Shown: positions 1 through 14,400 of the stretch, piece by piece
Layout: every line of letters starts with the position of its first letter
How positions within the stretch are numbered: position 1 is the first letter of the stretch
Assembly (NCBI RefSeq): GCF_032854445.1
Contig: NC_088302.1
Coordinates: forward strand, 10,971,338-11,035,337
Direction of reading: 5' to 3'
Length of the DNA stretch: 64,000 nt
From: Liolophura sinensis
Lineage: Eukaryota; Mollusca; Polyplacophora; Chitonida; Chitonidae
The notes under the pieces: model-generated
Database searches by the model: none
Told to the model about the DNA's origin: nothing
What the model saw: only the letters and a program-made list of their open reading frames with translations
Position numbers and translations under genes: made by a program

Positions 1-515
1 TGTGTGGCCTAACTCATTTGTGAATGTACCAGTGGTTCATGTGTGGCCTCACTCATTTATGAATGTACCAGTGGTTCATGTGTGGCCTCGCTCATTTGTG
101 AATGTACCAGTGGTTCATGTGTGGCTTCACTCATTTGAGAATGTACCAGTGGTTCATGTGTGGCCTAACTCATTTGTGAATGTACCAGTGGTTCATGTGT
201 GGCCTCACTCATTTATGAATGTACCAGTGGTTCATGTGTGGCCTTACTCATTTGTGAATGTAACAGTGGTTCATGTGTGGCTTCACTCATTTGTGAATGT
301 ACCAGTGGTTCATGTGTGGCTTCACTCATTTGTGAATGTACCAGTGGTTCATGTGTGGCTTCACTCATTTGTGAATGTACCAGTGGTTCATGTGTGGCTT
401 CACTCATTTGTGAATGTACCAGTGGTTCATGTGGGGCCTCACTCATTTGTGAATGTACCAGTGGTTCATGTGTGGCTTCACTCATTTGTGAATGTACCAG
501 TGGTTCATGTGTGGA
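1..515. repeat. 39-bp minisatellite (about 13 units)
   Basis: Units of the type gtgtggcctcactcatttg... repeat every 39 bp from the left edge to about 515, differing at a few sites. Because 39 is a multiple of 3 the array is open in several frames; this is not a gene. Confidence 0.95.
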
Positions 516-892
516 CGAATTTGTGACGTACAAGTTGTTGAGATGTGGACTGTAACATACATGTACGTGAGAGTATAGGTGACTCAGGTCAGGCATCCCT
601 TGATGGAATCACCTACATCTGTTCAGATATTGACACGCGCATGTGTACATTTAGCTCAGGTGTGGTACAGGATAATCATAACTTAAGTTGACTGTACTAC
701 CATGACAACATATGGATTTAACATGTGTTGCTATGGTAGTTGCAATCAACTAAACCTGTGATCGTTTTTTAGCAAGACACAGACAGGCAGATGGAGTGAG
801 AACCAATAATCTTCTTCTGTGTGAGCCTGATGATCATTGTTAGAAGTTCTGATGACATAAGCAGAAGTCATTAGAAATGCGTGCGTCAATCA

Positions 893-2054
893 GTTTACAT
901 ACTACCCCTAACAGACATGAGGTGTACACCTCAGTGTGAGGTACAGATGAGGCGTATATGGGGTGTGCACCTCATGTACACCTTACCTGTACACCCCATC
1001 TATACTATATGGGGTGTACTGTACCTCAAGAACACTCCAGCCATATGCCTATACCTCAGATTTACCTCAGGAACATTGAAAAAAAAATCCACCCTTAGAA
1101 AATGTACCTCTGGTACACCTCAGAAACTTTGAAATTAAAAAAATGAATTATGTACCTCAGGTACACCTTAGACACTCTAAAAGTTAACAAAAAGTAAAAC
1201 TTTGAGAGTTTTTTTTATTATAATTTAGTAGTCATGTACCTCAGGCACACCCCAGCCATTTTTTGAAAACAAGTTTCAAAACAAGAGATCAGATTTAGAC
1301 ATGGCTTGTTTCTCCCAGGCTGGACCAGGTATGCACCAAAGCTTATTGGCCACGGAATGTTTGGGACTGAGCTACAGCGCTAGACGTTAACATTGTTGCT
1401 TATGGAAAATTAATGGGGGTCCGAGGCCGTATACTTGGGAAAACAACCCAAATATGCACTTCTTCCTCAAATGATGCTTCTTCTGACAGAATTTGTAACA
1501 TGTCTGGGCACATGAACAGGGCATACAAAAGGAGTATAACACTATGTTTTGATCAAGCAGCTAGAAAGCCTTATGTAAATGTATATCACTGTTGTTACTG
1601 TAAATCAGCTGAGATTTATACAGCCAATATGTAAGTGTTTTGAGCTTGTTCTCCATCAAAATAAAAGTGAAAACAGTGCATCCACCTTGTCTATAAGCAT
1701 GTACCTCAGCTTTACCTCAGGTGTGATATTTTTTACCTAATATTTACAGGGTACACATCCACTGAGGTGTACTAAAGATGTACTTGAGGTACCAATTTGC
1801 ATAATTGGCAGTACCTCAGACACACCTTCAATACACCTCAAGTATACCTTGGACACACCTACGTTCAGATATGCTTCAGCCAATGGTACACCTCAGAGCC
1901 CATTTATTTATCATACATTTGTCCTTTGATGTTTTGTCACTATTACCGTACGACTGTCCTATATGTGCTATTATCGTACATGTACGACATCTTTGTGGAA
2001 ATGGACCCAGATGTACCTCAAGTATACCTCCAGTACACTTTACAAGGGTAAGAA
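893..2054 (-). mobile_element. Element D, copy 1 (~1.16 kb, GTACCTCAGGTACACCTC-rich)
   Basis: Both ends are dense in short self-complementary blocks (gaggtgtacacctc, tgtacctcaggtaca). The central part (about 1280-1640) matches, in reverse, the middle of copy 2 at 18.9-19.1 kb. Ends start near CCCTAACAGACATGAGG and CCCTTGTAAAGTG. No coding capacity recognised. Confidence 0.7.
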
Positions 2055-2316
2055 ACAACTCATAACTACCAGCACAACCACATCACATCTCATGTGCAAA
2101 TAAACTTCATGTACATCTCCAACACCTGTTGAGTAGACCTCAACCAAAGGTAGACTGGGTCACCTTGATACACCTCCCTTTACCTGTATTAAACTGCCTC
2201 TTACTTCTGGCCGGTCACCAGGAACATAATATGGTGTTGCGCAGAAAGACAGATGGGTCAAATGTAGTGTGACACACCTTCATGTACTATGGTCCAAATC
2301 TTAAACTGGCCCTCAC

Positions 2317-2481
2317 CTGTGGATGTACCTCTGGCAGGAGACAAGGTACGAGGTTTAGCTGTTGGTCTGCCATGGGGAATGTCAGATCAAACTCTTCTGT
2401 CAGTCTCAGTAACCACTGGTGTAACTCAGCTGGGTAGTCCTTCCACACCTGCCCTATATCTTTATGGTGGAATCTTCCCTC
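2317..2481 (-). CDS. ROCO gene exon 37: COR, last exon seen in window
   Basis: 55 codons, phase 0, acceptor ctgttgcag, donor gtgagg. FHHKDIGQVWKDYP, WLLRLTEEFDLTF, LVPCLLPE are standard COR elements. The donor shows the gene goes on beyond the left edge, where the rest of COR and any C-terminal domain must lie. Confidence 0.93.
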
Positions 2482-5400
2482 CTGCAACAGGTAAGATAAG
2501 AGTGGAGTCAGTTATTTACTGGGCAAAATGTACTCAAGAATGCTGTATTTGCCCATAAATTTTCCAGAAAAGGCGCTTTTTGAGACAAGCATAATTAATT
2601 AAAACAAAGTTAAAACAAGAAGAATATCATAAAATATTATTTTTGGTGCTGCATGAAACACATTTTCCTGCAGGATATTGTCTTACCTTCCAAACAATTT
2701 AACCTCAAAGCACTTTTCCCTTCATCACAGGTGGGTTACATTGTATGAAAGCATTCATTATGTACATTTGCTTGACTTCAGTACCTGTATAGGGGAATCC
2801 TTGACAGACACCACGCAGGTCATGACATCCACAATCCACTGAGGGTTGATCACCACATAGGACTTGAGAAACTCATTATTGAAGTGCTGCAGGGAACCCA
2901 GATCATGGAGGAACTGGACAGCTTGGGATACCTGGTACAAAGAAGACAGAATGCAGTCTGTTTAAGCAAAGGGAGAGTCTGTGATACACAGCACAAGGAA
3001 ATGTGTCAGGCTGATTAATCAAGGGCATACCTGGAAATACACGGCACAAAGTGACAATATTGGTTACATGGTTGCTCAGTGATAGGATGAGCAAATACAT
3101 GGTGTCAATAATCCTTATATCCAATATCATGATTATTGACACCATATATTTGGGTCTCCTATCACTGAGTAACCATGTAATGAATTTATCGTGCGAAGAC
3201 ACATCAATTGAGTGCAAAAGACTGATGTGTAAATGAACCGCTTCAATGATGTGACCACTGTATGCATAGCCCAACAAGGGGAGATAACCTACCCAGCAGA
3301 CACATTTAACATCCTCTGCAGGTTTCGAGAATATATCTGTATCCCACATGAGTATTTTGTCTGATGCGGGATAAAGTGGGATACATGGCACAAAGGACAG
3401 AATACGGGTTGATTAATCCAGGAAATATCTGGGGATATACGGCACAAGGTAACAACAGAATACACATTAATTAACCAAGGGGATATTTGGGGGTGCATGG
3501 CACAAGGTCAAGGTCAACAAGGTCACCAGAATATAAGCTGATAATAAATCAACGAGACAGTTTGGGATACATGGCACAAGGAGATGACATAATATATGGG
3601 TTGATTGTAATCTAGGAGACAACATGGGATACATGGCACAAGGTGACAACAGAATACAGGTTGATGAAGCAAGGGGACAGCTCCAGATCCATGGCATAAG
3701 GTGACAACAGAATACAGGTTGATGAAGCAAGGGGACAGCTCCTGATACATGGCACAAGGTGACAACAGAATACAGGTTGATGCAGCAAGGGGACAGCTCC
3801 AGATCCATGGCACAAGGTGACAACAGAATACACAATGATGAAGCAAGGGGACAGCTCCTGATACATGGCACAAGTTGACAACAGAATACAGGCTGATGAA
3901 GCAAGGGGACAGCTCCAGATCCATGGCATAAGGTGACAACAGAATACACAATGATGAAGCAAGGGGACAGCTCCTGATACATGGCACAAGTTGACAACAG
4001 AATACAGGCTGATGAAGCAAGGGGACAGCTCCAGATCCATGGCATAAGGTGACAACAGAATACAGGTTGATGAAGCAAGGGGACAGCTCCTGATACATGG
4101 CACAAGGTGACAACAGAATACAGGTTGATGCAGCAAGGGGACAGCTCCAGATCCATGGCACAAGGTGACAACAGAATACACAATGATGAAGCAAGGGGAC
4201 AGCTCCTGATACATGGCACAAGTTGACAACAGAATACAGGCTGATGAAGCAAGGGGACAGCTCCAGATCCATGGCATAAGGTGACAACAGAATACAGGCT
4301 GATGATGCAAGGGGACAGCTCTAGATCCATGGCACAAGGTGACAACAGAATACAGGATGATGAAGCAAGGGGCCAGCTCCTGATCCATGGCACAAGGGGA
4401 CAACAGAATACAGCCTGATGAAGCAAGGGGACAGCTCCTCATACATGGCACAAGTTGACAACAGAATACACGATGATGAAGCAAGGGGACAGCTCCAGAT
4501 CCATGGCATGAGGTGACAACAGAATACAGGATGATGAAACAAGGGGACAGCTCCTGATACATAGCATAAGGTGACAACAGAATACAGCCTGATGAAGCAA
4601 GGGGACAGCTCCAGATCCATGGCACAAAGTGACAATAGAATACAGGCTGATGAAGCAAGGGGACAGCTCCAGATCCATGGCACGAGGTGACAACAGAATA
4701 CACGATGATGAAGCAAGGGGAGAGCTCCAGATCCATGGCACGAGGTGACAACAGAATACAGGATGATGAAGCAAGGGGACAGCTCCTGATACATGGCACG
4801 AGGTGACAACAGAATACAGGCTGATGTAGCAAGGGGACAGCTCCAGATCATGGCACGAGGTAACAACAGAATACAGGTTGATGAAGCAAGGGGACAGCTC
4901 CAGACACATGGCACAAGGTGACAATGGAATACAGGCTGATGAATCAAGGGGACAGCTTCAGATAAATGGCACAAGGTGACAACAGATTCAGGCTGATAAA
5001 TCAAGGACACAACGTAGATATGTGGCACAAGGTGACAACAGAACATGGGCTGATTAATTCAAATCTCATTTTGATCTACATCCGAAAATTGTGCTAAGTG
5101 TAGGTGAAGTTAACCTTGGTAAATCGAACTGAATAAATAGGTTGAATAAAATACTAACCTCGGATTGATCAAATATTCCTGCTTCACCAGCCATGGTCTC
5201 TATATCCTGGTACTTCACAACACTTTCCTTATGTTGATTACTGAAAATGTATATATGTAATTTTAATCAGTAATCGATATATCAAAATATGTGCAATGTA
5301 ACAAATATACATACATGTACATGGTATATAACTGGAATTTCAAAATTTCACCTACATGTAAAAGTATGTAATGTAGATACATGTACATGTAATTTTCCGT

Positions 5401-8400
5401 GCAGATCTGCATGTAGAGTAATAGGAAGATTACAGCAAAGGTGTGACATGATACGAGTTTCCACAAAAATAGCATTTCTCCTCATCAAACAAAAAGTTTC
5501 TTTTGTAAACATTCTTTTATACTCTTATACATGTTTTAATTTAAAAGTGAACAAAATATTCCACTGACTACATACACTGTAACTCATACAGAGCGCAGAC
5601 CTAAAATTTATGTCAACTTAATACCAAGATTTGAAGAAGATTTTCTCAAGAGAGCCATTTTAAACTTTTGGGTGAATGCTGGTTACATTTCTACTCTGGT
5701 AAAAACAAATCTGTGTCAAAAGCTTACGCCATAATTTTCTTCTCAAAGTTGAGCCAGACGCCAGGAATCTTCTCCCCCATGTATGGCTGTTGTAAGGTCA
5801 CATCAAACAGTTGCTGCTGAAGTTCAGCGACACCCTACATCAACAACAATCAGTACACAAACACTGACAAGACAATGTTTGGTTTGCATTACTGCAGTTA
5901 TGATCTTTTACCTCATGGAAGTTGAAAATCTATGATCATATACATGTAACACAATGTTACTCTAATTGCAGCATCTGAATCCTTTTGCTTTGATTACTAT
6001 ATGAAGACAGTGTAAAAATTTAAATATTCAATAACACATATGTATTACAGAGAAGCATGAAATTCACTAGGTTGGAAACAAAATCTAAACATATCTACAA
6101 TCTGTATTTCCAAAACTAAACCATAGTTTAATTAACAACATTCATTTACCACAGACAATATCCAACAAACTTCAGACACCACATGGTAGAGCTGGGTAAA
6201 ACGACCAAAAAGTTCTCAAAAGGATCAAACTAAGATTGCCACATGCCCACATATAAGCAATCTTCTTGCTGTCCGCAGCCATTCCACCAGCATCGTTCTG
6301 CTGAGCTAATCGTACAGGCTTCTACAGGCTTATCAATGGCAGGCCACTGGCACACCACAAGCTCTCTACAGGCAGGCCACTGGCACACCACAAGCTCTCT
6401 ACAGGCAGGCCATTGGCACACGACAAGCTCTCTACAGGCAGGCCACTGGCACACCACAAGCTCTCCGCAGGCAGGCATCTGGCACACCACAAGCTCTCTA
6501 CAGGCAGACAATTGGTACACTTTTGGGCTGTCCATAACCATTCCGTCAGCACTGTTCATTCCACCTGTATCATTCTGCTGAGCTTACTTCTCTCCACTAC
6601 AGCCTTCTATAGCCTTATCCTTGGCAGGTCACTGGCACACCACAAGCTCTCTACAGGCAGACAAATGGTACACTTTTGGGCTGTCCATAACCATTCCGTC
6701 AGCACTGTTCATTCCACAAGCATTGTTCTGCTGAGCTGACTGCCCTCCTACAAATTCACCACTGACACACAAAAGGCAGGCCGCTGGTACACTACAAGCT
6801 CACTATAGACAGACTGATTGCCTTTGGGATGTCCACAGAAAGGATATGACCTGGCTAATGTATCTTATTTGACACTGCCTGGCACTACTGTGTTGTTAAG
6901 CCATGCCTTATGCAAAAAAAAACCCCAAAAACAAATGGTTATGTGTAATTCCATGTAAAATGTTGAAGATATAAATTTGTTACAGCACAAACCTTTCCTG
7001 TATAGGAGCTAATGAAATGAAATCCAGCGATCTGTGGATACTTCTGTTTCATTTCAGCCATTGGAATTTCAGTTTTTGAAACCTGAAAGTGGAAAGAATC
7101 CAAAGAATTAAAGCTACATGTACCTTCGTTCATTATAATAATAATCATTTTTCGACATATACATTACTGCTACCATATAGGATTCAAAAATATGCCACCT
7201 TCTCAATACCTGTACATGTATTTCCAATTAATACCATAACTGCAGCTTTCAGAGCAGATACAAAACTACAGGTACAAAGACATTATCTGTCACTCATACA
7301 TGTAAAGTTACACGCCCTGATATTAGGCAGCAATCTTTGACTAAAGTCAAAACAGTCATTAAATTTGGTATCTTCCTTTCCGTCATTTTAGCTGGAATTT
7401 CTTGTGCAATAACCCAGCCAGAATTTACATTTTCAAGCAATATATTGAGCTTGTGATGTAAGAAAAAACAATTTTAAAATGATCTGAAATTTTGATTTAA
7501 GTCCTGAGGTCAGATTTTCAGTTGAAAAAAGGCAATATTTATCATGATAAATGGTGTAACAATCTGTCAAAGATGAGAAATGTAATTTTGTTAGAGATAA
7601 TAAACTTTATTATATAGTCTATAAAAGCTTTCACGCCATGAGTTCAGAGGTACATTTGACTTTTGGCGCAGTTAGATATTAGACAGTCCAGAGGAATGAG
7701 TGAATGAGTGATTGAGTGTTTGGGGTTTAACGTCGTTCTCAACAATTTTTCATTCATATGATGACAAAGGCATCCTTAGAGTACATGTAATGTGCCACCT
7801 TGTTGCAGGACAGATTTCCACCGCTCTTTTAGGCAAATAAGGCACCCCGCCCAAGCCATTATAATGATACGGGTCAACCAGTCATTGCACTATCCCATTC
7901 ATGCTGAATGCCAAGCGAAGAAGCTACAACTTTCTCTTTTAAGGCCTTAGGTGTGACTCGACCCAGGATTGATCCTGGATCTACCGCTCCTGAAAAGGAC
8001 TCTAGAGGAATGCCCTGAGGTCATGTGACAGTATGTGTAGGTCATATGGTTTTCTGATGTTATGTCATACAGTTTAATAGCTATCAAGCATAGCTAAGAA
8101 TGAATCAAAAAGTGGTATGACCAGATCCATTAACTCTAAAATCCATATCTATGGTAAATGTGCCACTCTCAACCAATCACATGTGAGAAATTATTGACGA
8201 CATCATAATAAAGTCATTAATGACGACTAAAATAACTGACATCTCATTATATCGGCCAGATAAAAAGGAGAATTGATCTTGACTTGCTCTTGATCTATAT
8301 TGCTTTTATCTGGTCGATATACTATCTGATATTCTTTAATGTGTGCTGGCAATGCTATGATTCTGTTGTTTGAAAGGAGCAACATGCTGTAAGGATAAAA

Positions 8401-11400
8401 AGATATACAGCTTGTACACTGCCAAAAACTCCCCTATGGAATTCCTACAAAGACGTCATGACTCATTTTATAGACGGCTTTGTGATCAACCATCAAAAAT
8501 CAGTCAAAATTATTTTTCTCAGGTTCAACTCCATGAATCAATGGAACCTCAAAGGAAAAGTTAAATGCAAATTCTTAAAATCACATCAGAAGTCAATTAT
8601 AAATAACAATGTGGTAGTTTAATTTTACATGCACTACAATCTGCACATCTTAAATATAACTTCCAGGTGGTGTTTCTGTCATTTCTTGTTTGCAGTCTCA
8701 ATATATGAAGTTAATTATTACTATTTAAATATTAACATTATTAATTACTACAATCAGTCTTCATTTTATTGATCTCTCAAAATAGCAAGCCTAAACTTTG
8801 TTCTGATGGTATGGCTGATTGGAACAACTTTTCACACGTGCTTTATAATATCCATGGCATTAGACTATATTGACAGCTTATTAACAATAAGATTTTGATG
8901 GATCCTCCAAATCAGAACAACAAATCACACAATATGAACACGTCTTTAATATCAATACAAAGGCAAAATATATGAAATTGAAAGAATTTAAACACTTATC
9001 ACAAATATACTGCAACTTTACCCTATACTATCTAAAAAAAGCCTAATCTGTAATCAAGACAACCTTTCATCAGCATGTAATTAATTTACTTGCTTCACTC
9101 TCTAATGGAATTTGCGGATTTTTCAATTTTAAATTTTGTGCCAAATAAAACTTACCTTATCCAAATGGGTACCAACAACAAATATAGGTGCTTTGGGTGC
9201 ATGGACAGAGATGGAGCTAAGCCAGAAGTCCAGACCAGCGTGTTCATGGCCCAGGCGAATGTTCCATAACAACAGGTACACAGCACGGTCAGATAGGAAA
9301 AACTACAATCATGATATACACTTGTTAACAATAGTACATCACACGGATTACATAATACTTGTCAGGAGTCTCAGGTTCCATCATCATGGATTTTGCTTCC
9401 ATTAAATGTGCTCAATTTGCAATTCTCAATTAATTCTCAATCCATTAATCAAAAAACCAATGCCTGATAAAGATATTTTTTTTTATTTATTTAAGACGTA
9501 TAATATTGAATTTTTTTATTTTTGGCTTCATCTTTGTCCCAGTATTGATAATGACAGTATTTCAGAATGACACAACTTTCAACCAACTGTCAACAAGCAG
9601 CATTTTTCGACTGTGATGTATTAATCTGCACTGAGCAAGGCTATTGTACATGTGATGGACAGATTATCTCCCCTTAGCCCACCTGTGAGTATTCCCTGCA
9701 TAAATTTGAGGGAATAATTTTTAATTCTAGTTCTGGGTTTCTTATGTGTTATTCCACATTTGGTGTTGTGATACCATTTGAAAAGGTAATGTCAATATAT
9801 TTTAAAAAATATTTTTATATTTTATTTTTTTTTACATATTTTTAAAAATGTACCACGACAACCCAGGTATGATTTCTTTCCTTGAGCTTACATTACTAGA
9901 ACTCTGCAGGCATTATCATCGTTAACTGTAGGAAGAACACTGGTTCATTTAGGGCTTTTATGTATTTGGTCTGGTTACCTCCCCTGAAGTGAATGCTTAG
10001 GGTTTTATGTCGTACTTAACAATTTTTCAGCCATATGACGACGAGGGGTTATTAGGTGTGTGTACATGTGCATATAATCTGTCCTCTTGTGGCAAGGAGA
10101 GACGATGCTGCAAAAGTGCTGCCGCCACTAAACATTGACTAACTAGAGACACCCAACATTGACACCCTACCCAGTGACATTATACTGACATCTGGCCGAC
10201 CAGTCATGTTTCCTTGGTCTGACCTCTCAGTACTGAGCGCCAAGCGAGGCAGCAATAAGTACCATTTTTAAAGTCTTTGATATGACCCTACACAGGTATG
10301 TAGCTTTAAATACTGATTGTTCATGTTATTTACCTAAAGGACAGTCTTAACCTATAGTTTGCCTGGTGTGTGTTGCAGTAGACAGTCTGACACTATATTT
10401 TACCTGGTGAGTGTTGCAGTAGATAGTCTGACCCTAAAGCTTACCTGGTGAGTGTTGCAGTAGACAGTCTGACACTAAAGCTTACCTGGTGACTGTTGCA
10501 CTAGATAATCTGACCCAAACCTTACCTGGTGAGTGTTGTAGCAGACAGCCTGACACTATATTTTACCTGGTGAGTGTTGCAGTAGATAGTCTGACCCTAA
10601 AGCTTACCTGGTGAGTGTTGCAGTAGACAGTCTGACACTAAAGCTTACCTGGTGACTGTTGCACTAGATAATCTGACCCAAACCTTACCTGGTGAGTGTT
10701 GCAGCAGACAGCCTGACACTATATTTTACCTGGTGAGTGTTGCAGTAGATAGTCTGACCCTAAAGCTTACCTGGTGAGTGTTGCAGTAGACAGTCTGACA
10801 CTAAAGCTTACCTGGTGACTGTTGCACTAGATAATCTGACCCAAACCTTACCTGGTGAGTGTTACAGTAGACAATTTGACAGACAGCCTGTGAGTGTTGT
10901 AGTTGACAGCCTGACACTATAACTTACCTGATGAGTGTTGTAGTAGACAGCCTGACACTATAACTTACCTGGTGAGTGTTGTAGCAGACAGCCTGACACT
11001 ATAACTTACCTGGTGAGTGTTGTAGTAGACAGTCTGACACTATAACTTACCTGGTGAGTGTTGTAGCAGACAGCCTGACACTATAACTTACCTGGTGAGT
11101 GTTGTAGCAGACAGCCTGACACTATAACTTACCTGGTGAGTGTTGTAGCAGACAGCCTGACACTATAACTTACCTGGTGAGTGTTGTAGCAGACAGCCTG
11201 ACACTATAACTTACCTGGTGAGTGTTGTAGCAGACAGCCTGACACTATAACTTACCTGGTGAGTGTTGTAGCAGACAGCCTGACACTATAACTTACCTGG
11301 TGAGTGTTGTAGCAGACAGCCTGACACTATAACTTACCTGGTGAGTGTTGTAGCAGACAGCCTGACACTATAACTTACCTGGTGAGTGTTGTAGTAGACA

Positions 11401-14400
11401 GTCTGACCAGCAAAGTCCCAAACGCTGTATGATATGTGATCATCCTTTGACTTTACTGTCCAGGTGCTGATATCAATTCCTGTCAACAAAAATAACATGA
11501 GACTTTTCTTACCACCTATGGATGACTCTCTGCACAGCACATTCATTTATTTTCTGTACTCATTCTTTATTCCCATGTCAGACCTATACGTACAGATACC
11601 TATATCATAGTGGAGGAAGAACACTAAGGTCACACGAGTGTTGTAGACCTCTTACTGTCATCAAGACGAACAGTGAAACTGGAACAATATAGGGAGACTG
11701 GAGCAATACAGAACAGCGAGACTGGATCAATATAGAACAGTGAGACTGGAGCAGTATAGAACAGCAAGACTGGAGCAATATAGAACATTGAGAATGGAGC
11801 AGTATAGAACAATGACACTGGAGCAATATAGAAAAGCGAGACTGGATCAATATAGAACAGTAAGACTGGAGCAGTATAGAACAGTGAGACTGGAGCAGTA
11901 TAGAACAGTGAGACGGGAGCAGTACAGAACAATGACACTGGAGCAATACAGAAAAGCGAGACTGGATCAATATAGAACAGTGAGACTGGAGCAGTATAGA
12001 ACAGTGAGACTGGATCAATATAGAACAGTGAGACTGGAGCAGTACAGAACAATGACACTGGAGCAATACAGAAAAGCGAGACTGGATCAATATAGAACAG
12101 TGAGACTGGAGCAGTACAGAACAGTGAGACTGGAGCAGTATAGAACAGTGAGACTGGAGCAGTACAGAACAATGACACTGGAGCAATACAGAAAAGCGAG
12201 ACTGGATCAATATAGAACAGTGAGACTGGAGCAGTATAGAACAGTGAGACGGGAGCAGTATAGAACAGTGAGACGGGAGCAGTACAGAACAATGACACTG
12301 GAGCAATACAGAAAAGCGAGACTGGATCAATATAGAACAGTGAGACTGGAGCAGTATAGAACAGTGAGATGGGAGCAATACAGAAAAGTGAGACTGGATC
12401 AATATAGAACAGTGAGACTTGAGGGATATAGAACAATGAGACTGGACAAAAGTTGTGCATTTGAACTGTTACGTAATTATACTATAATGAAAAGTGCTGT
12501 GAAGGCATCAAGTCAGCTAACATGGTATTTGCAGATACATGTATATAATATTACATGTAAGCACTATACTTAATGAATTTGTCAGCTCCTCATGACTTAC
12601 CATCTGTGATAGCCTCCAAGGCATTCGCTTCTGTTCTTAGGTTTCCACTTAATAGTGCTCTGGACAAACTGAAACCATTCAAAAAACATGTACTTACACA
12701 TATTACCAAGCAGAGTGTCACAAAAATTTTTTAAAAAAGGTTTCCTTTCAAACTCAAAACATAAAAACAAAGCTACTTAAATGACCTAAAAATGCGAGCA
12801 CAAAAAGAGCATTTTTGGAGGCATATAAACGGCATTAGATATTACTTCTCCTGGTAAAATTTACATTTTCCAAGTAGGATGTCATCCATCTTTCTCAACA
12901 TTTCTAAAAGTACCTTTCTAAAATCCATAAAATTCCCAGAATCTGGAAAAATGAGCAATATAGTCCTGGACAAAATTGAGGCATGGTATAGCACAGTCAC
13001 AAAATGTGCAACATTGAATGTCCAAGACTTGTGGACAGTAATGTGGGCGAATCAGGTCTGAGAACCTTTTACTGACCATCTCAGACCTGATGCAGGTCAT
13101 GTTTAATCACATGAATTTCTTTGGGTCTGTGTCATGTCCTTAATGCCTACCCACACGAGTATTTCAGGACTGTTAACACGAATTCTGTGATGAAATAAAA
13201 ATTTGGCGGTGAAAAATCTGGTTGACTCCTTTTGTGAATTTTTCAAAATTGACCGCTTTTCAGAATGCGCTTGCTCATTAGCGCACAACTACACCTGCAC
13301 GTTAATCCTTGATATACCACGTCTGCCAGATTACTGGGATGGCCTGTGCACAATTTCATTTTGATCTGGTACATACCACTGGAGATATCAAACAACGTTT
13401 ATGGGGGAACTTACTTTCGTTACACTATATAGAAAACAACAGACAAATTTCAATCCTTGAATGACATGTTTATCATCAACTTTATAATTTCCTAAACTAA
13501 ATTTAACCTTCTCAGTGATTCTCAGTCAGGATTTTGGAACCACCATTCCCGTGAAACTGCTCTCATTAAAATGGACAAATCATGGTGCAAGGCTATTGAC
13601 AACGAAGAGTTAGTCGGATCTGTCTTTACTGACTTCAAAAAAGCATTCGACACTATAAACGATATCCACCTGTTAAAGAAACTACAACTGTAACTGAATT
13701 CTTCAGGGTCTATCTATCACAATGTAGTCAGCGAGTTTATGTGAAGGGAAAGTTATCTGATTCTAGTGTTATACATAAATAATAAACAGTTGAGGTCCCA
13801 AAACAGAGCTTTGTGGAATGCCTGAGCATACATGAAAGAGTTGCTAGTACAAAGCTTCTTGTATTGATGAAAATTTGTCCTGGAACAGTCATATTAAAAA
13901 TATTAATGTGAAAGTCAGCCAGTTTTTAGGCATTCTTAGACATTCTAAGAACCCTTTCAGTAAAGTCTCTTGTGAATCGTTCTACAAATCCTACATACTA
14001 CCACACCTTGACTACTGCCGCAGTGTCTGGGGTGGGATTTCAGCAGCAAACATGAAGAAGCTTGCTAAACTACAGAAAAGAGCTGCTCGCATTATACTAA
14101 GTGCTAATAAAACTCTTCCCGTACTTTAGTTTTTAAAGCCATAAATAACGCTGCCCCAAGTCATTTCAAAGAATTATTTCTGCCAAACAAATGTGTTCAA
14201 CCTATGCACAATACTAAATTCAGAACGAAGTGTGTCCAAAATGGCTTCTCAATGCTGGGTGCAGCCTTATAGAATTCTCTACCAACTGAAAAAAATGCAA
14301 GTGACTCCATTCAGGCCCCAGAAGGAGAATTCTAAAATGCTACCATTCAGGCAGATTAAGGCTTATGATCGAATAATGCATTTTTTTTTTTTGTTCTTAT

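Noticed and set aside
1-555. Three overlapping frames at the left edge
   Set aside because: 39-bp satellite, open in several frames on both strands.
1413-1634. 73-residue frame in element D as a transposase remnant
   Set aside because: No recognisable motif and the frame is not kept in copy 2.
3467-5046. Minus-strand open frames up to 406 residues
   Set aside because: They are frames through the 58-bp array (three units make 174 bp, 58 codons); no start context, domain or splice support.
10345-11378. CRISPR-like direct repeats with regular spacing
   Set aside because: Units are contiguous with no spacers, the genome is eukaryotic, and the unit derives from a splice junction.
11605-12573. 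Open frames of 265-277 residues on both strands
   Set aside because: Product of the 24-bp repeat; the sequence is low-complexity in every frame.
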